A DNA stretch of 7,903 nucleotides from Acidobacteriota bacterium (GTDB lineage: Bacteria; Acidobacteriota; Terriglobia; Terriglobales; Acidobacteriaceae), in assembly GCA_021810735.1 (NCBI GenBank), contig JAJZIF010000162.1, positions 1 to 7,903 of the forward strand. The letters run 5' to 3'. The notes under the pieces were generated by a model, which saw nothing but the letters and a program-made list of their open reading frames with translations, did not search any database and was not told the DNA's origin. Below, one piece after another: positions 6,540-7,903 of the stretch (the stretch's first letter is position 1; each line of letters begins with the position of its first letter). Both the position numbers and the translations under genes were made by a program.

Positions 6540-6572
6540 TTCCCAGTTCCCTGCAATTGCAAGGGCTGGGAA
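6540..6572 (+). terminator. Strong stem-loop between the isomerase-like gene and the esterase gene
   Basis: TTCCCAG (6540-6546) pairs with CTGGGAA (6566-6572). Inside, CCC (6549-6551) pairs with GGG (6563-6565) and TGC (6552-6554, with the self-complementary TGCAATTGCA core) closes the loop. A bulged TT and a bulged A interrupt the stem, giving about 13 bp in all. It begins 23 nt after the TGA of the isomerase-like gene. No T tract follows on the + strand, so it is not a classical intrinsic terminator. It may be a transcript-end stabiliser or processing site, or a protein-binding palindrome before the esterase. Confidence 0.4.
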
Positions 6573-6640
6573 TATGTCTCGAGAGAAATTACAGAAATTG
6601 AAATGTGTATTCGCATTCCTAACCCCTACAAAGTAATCGA

Positions 6641-7591
6641 GTGAGATTCGTGAAAAAATCAACCGATAAAATCGGGCTTTTTTTGTGCGTGTTTTTTAGC
6701 GCGTCATTTCTGGCGTCCGTCTATTTGTTTGCAGCGCATGTGAGAATGCCGACGCAGGACGGGCTAGTGTATGGAATTGCGGATGGCCAGCAGTTGACCA
6801 TGGATTACTATGCACCCAAAGGTGCAGGGGTTCACCCAATTGCCATTATCATTCACGGCGGCGGATACATTGGGGGTAACAGCAAGAACGGCAGTGAAGC
6901 GTACTGCGCGGATTTTCTTGCTCCTGCAGGTTATGCGGTATTTGCCATTAATTATCGACTGGCGCCGAAGTACCCATATCCCGATATGGTGCATGACGTA
7001 GAGCGGTCCGTTCGCTACATTCGTTACAACGCGAAGAAGTGGAACGCCGACCCGAATAAAATTGCGCTGGTCGGTGGTTCTGCGGGTGGTTATCTCAGCA
7101 ATATGGTTGGATTGCTGAACGCACCAGGAAATCCTCGTGCCACCGATCCCGTAAACAGAGAAAGTGCAAAAGTTCAGGCGGTGGTCAGTCTTTTTGCACA
7201 GAGTAGCCTTGCGACAGTGCCCCTGAATGCGAATGTGCATGCGCTGGTTGATCCGCTGATTCGGGAAAAAGGCAGGCGGGAGGCCTTGTGGGAAGCGTCC
7301 CCAATCACCTACGTTTCCAGGCAGGCGCCGCCATTTCTGCTCATCCTGGGAGACAAAGATCAATACATCCCATTTACCGAAGCGACCAACCTTCAGACAG
7401 CACTGCAAAAAGATGGAGTGCAATGCAAGATCATTCGTATTCCCGGAGGCATGCACGGTACAGGAGGCTGGTATAAGCTTCCGCATGTACCAGACTGGGA
7501 GCGTGAAATGACAGAATGGCTCAATACCAGCCTGCATCATCGCGGCCCCATTGGAGAAGGAATTCGCAAACGTCAACCGGCGTCGTCGTAA
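6641..7591 (+). CDS. Membrane-anchored or secreted alpha/beta-hydrolase, esterase/lipase (HSL/BD-FAE-like)
   Basis: This is a serine hydrolase likely to cleave carboxylic esters, such as acetyl or similar groups on sugars. The N terminus is basic (RFVKKSTDK), then a hydrophobic segment at about 11-31, giving a signal anchor or signal peptide. The fold signatures are in order: oxyanion-hole HGGGY (72-76), NYRLAPKYPYP (104-114), nucleophile elbow GGSAGG (Ser147), acid in GDKDQYIP (Asp240, or less likely Asp238) and catalytic histidine in GGMHGTG (His272). At 316 residues it is close to the family norm. The start is uncertain: GTG at 6641 and GTG at 6650 both precede the hydrophobic segment and neither has a good Shine-Dalgarno. 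It lies 123 bp after the isomerase-like gene on the same strand, past a hairpin, so it may be a separate unit. An arginine/lysine-containing tail (about 301-316) extends past the usual end of the fold. Confidence 0.9.
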   Translation: MRFVKKSTDKIGLFLCVFFSASFLASVYLFAAHVRMPTQDGLVYGIADGQQLTMDYYAPKGAGVHPIAIIIHGGGYIGGNSKNGSEAYCADFLAPAGYAVFAINYRLAPKYPYPDMVHDVERSVRYIRYNAKKWNADPNKIALVGGSAGGYLSNMVGLLNAPGNPRATDPVNRESAKVQAVVSLFAQSSLATVPLNANVHALVDPLIREKGRREALWEASPITYVSRQAPPFLLILGDKDQYIPFTEATNLQTALQKDGVQCKIIRIPGGMHGTGGWYKLPHVPDWEREMTEWLNTSLHHRGPIGEGIRKRQPASS

Positions 7592-7846
7592 CGCCACATG
7601 TATAAATCGTAGGCAATGCCAGAAGCGATGGGTAGAAGGGGAGTCCGAACACGAGAACATAGTTGGGACGAATTTGTAGATGTGTCCGGCGACTGTCCAA
7701 CTTCGCGGGCTTGGAGATCCTTTCTCGACTGGTTCCGGTGACCCCAGAGCGCCTCCGCACTACAACAAGAGAGTTTCATGTTTATGCAGAATTGAGGGAA
7801 TAAAAATTGAATAGTCATACCTGAATCCGGCGTGAAGATTGCGATT
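7592..7846. other. Intergenic region, no supported gene
   Basis: This 255-bp stretch lies between convergent genes. I see no convincing terminator, tRNA, promoter pair or repeat. CTGAA (7821-7825) and TTCAG (7846-7850) could pair across a 20-nt loop near the right side, but the stem is only 5 bp. A 41-codon ORF (7616-7741, +) and a minus-strand ORF (7573-7818) are open but resemble no family I know and lack good ribosome-binding sites. Confidence 0.5.
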
Positions 7847-7903
7847 TCAGACCTGGATCGGCTCTAGTCGGTGAGCTTTGCACAGGATGCCATTGGGATC
7901 AAA
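7847..7903 (-). CDS. C-terminal tail of a minus-strand gene, possibly an FAD-linked oxidase
   Basis: Reading inward from the right edge on the minus strand, 18 codons are open and end in TGA (7849-7847). They encode FDPNGILCKAHRLEPIQV. An (F/Y)DPxGIL sequence close to the C terminus is typical of FAD-binding oxidases of the GlcD/vanillyl-alcohol-oxidase type, where it is usually followed by a short tail. The gene would be convergent with the esterase. So short a fragment could be chance; nothing upstream is visible. Confidence 0.35.
   Translation of the reverse strand, partial: FDPNGILCKAHRLEPIQV

Noticed and set aside
6598..6632. TTGAAA followed by TACAAA as a promoter for the esterase
   Set aside because: The -35-like box is good, but the spacer to TACAAA is 23 bp and nothing suitable lies at 16-18 bp.
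6764..7660. 298-codon minus-strand ORF opposite the esterase gene
   Set aside because: The esterase frame has all catalytic motifs in order. The antisense frame is rich in Cys, His and Arg, resembles no family, and is a shadow.
7616..7741. 41-codon + strand ORF after the esterase
   Set aside because: It has no ribosome-binding site and no known motif, and is preceded directly by an in-frame TAG. It is open by chance as far as can be seen.
7573..7818. 81-codon minus-strand ORF in the right intergenic region
   Set aside because: It overlaps the end of the esterase, matches no family, and has no good start context.

Overview
The window most resembles a chromosomal stretch of an Acidobacteriota member (Terriglobia/Solibacter-like). 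This is an inference from gene content: a Tat-exported CRTAC1-type FG-GAP/ASPIC-UnbV protein followed directly by a TPR protein, then several exported sugar-modifying enzymes with twin-arginine leaders. Planctomycetota or Verrucomicrobiota are less likely alternatives. No rRNA, tRNA or taxonomic marker gene is present.

Region 1 (1-1202) is a graveyard of insertion sequences from three families, laid end to end. It holds the N-terminal part of an ISKra4-like transposase (minus strand, frameshifted, running off the left edge), an IS200/IS605-type Y1 transposase gene (tnpA) with an in-frame TGA and a lost catalytic-tyrosine region, and the C-terminal third of an IS4-family transposase whose catalytic Glu codon reads Val. 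All three appear dead.

Region 2 (1203-3989) begins within a few bases of the IS4 stop codon. A consensus TATAAT lies between the arms of a perfect 8-bp inverted repeat (CTGTCCTT/AAGGACAG). The right arm of that repeat carries the Shine-Dalgarno of the next gene, and a third GGACA copy lies just upstream. The two genes that follow are 2 bp apart. They encode an exported seven-repeat FG-GAP (integrin-alpha-like propeller) protein with a C-terminal ASPIC/UnbV domain, and an exported TPR protein. The next intergenic gap contains a possible terminator hairpin.

Region 3 (4169-7591) encodes three proteins predicted to leave the cytoplasm: a Tat-leader Gfo/Idh/MocA oxidoreductase, a Tat-leader TIM-barrel sugar isomerase/epimerase-like protein, and an alpha/beta-hydrolase (esterase) with an N-terminal membrane segment. 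Together they suggest extracytoplasmic processing of acylated sugars or glycosides: de-esterification, NAD(P)-type oxidoreduction, and isomerisation or elimination. A long hairpin separates the esterase from the other two genes.

Region 4 (7592-7903) is mostly non-coding. At the very edge is a minus-strand C-terminal tail (FDPNGIL...) suggestive of an FAD-linked oxidase.

The best candidates for something new are the operator/attenuator-like structure at 1204-1245, created next to an IS end, and the exported oxidoreductase-TIM barrel-esterase cassette. I see no CRISPR array, phage genes, toxin-antitoxin pair or recognisable defence system.
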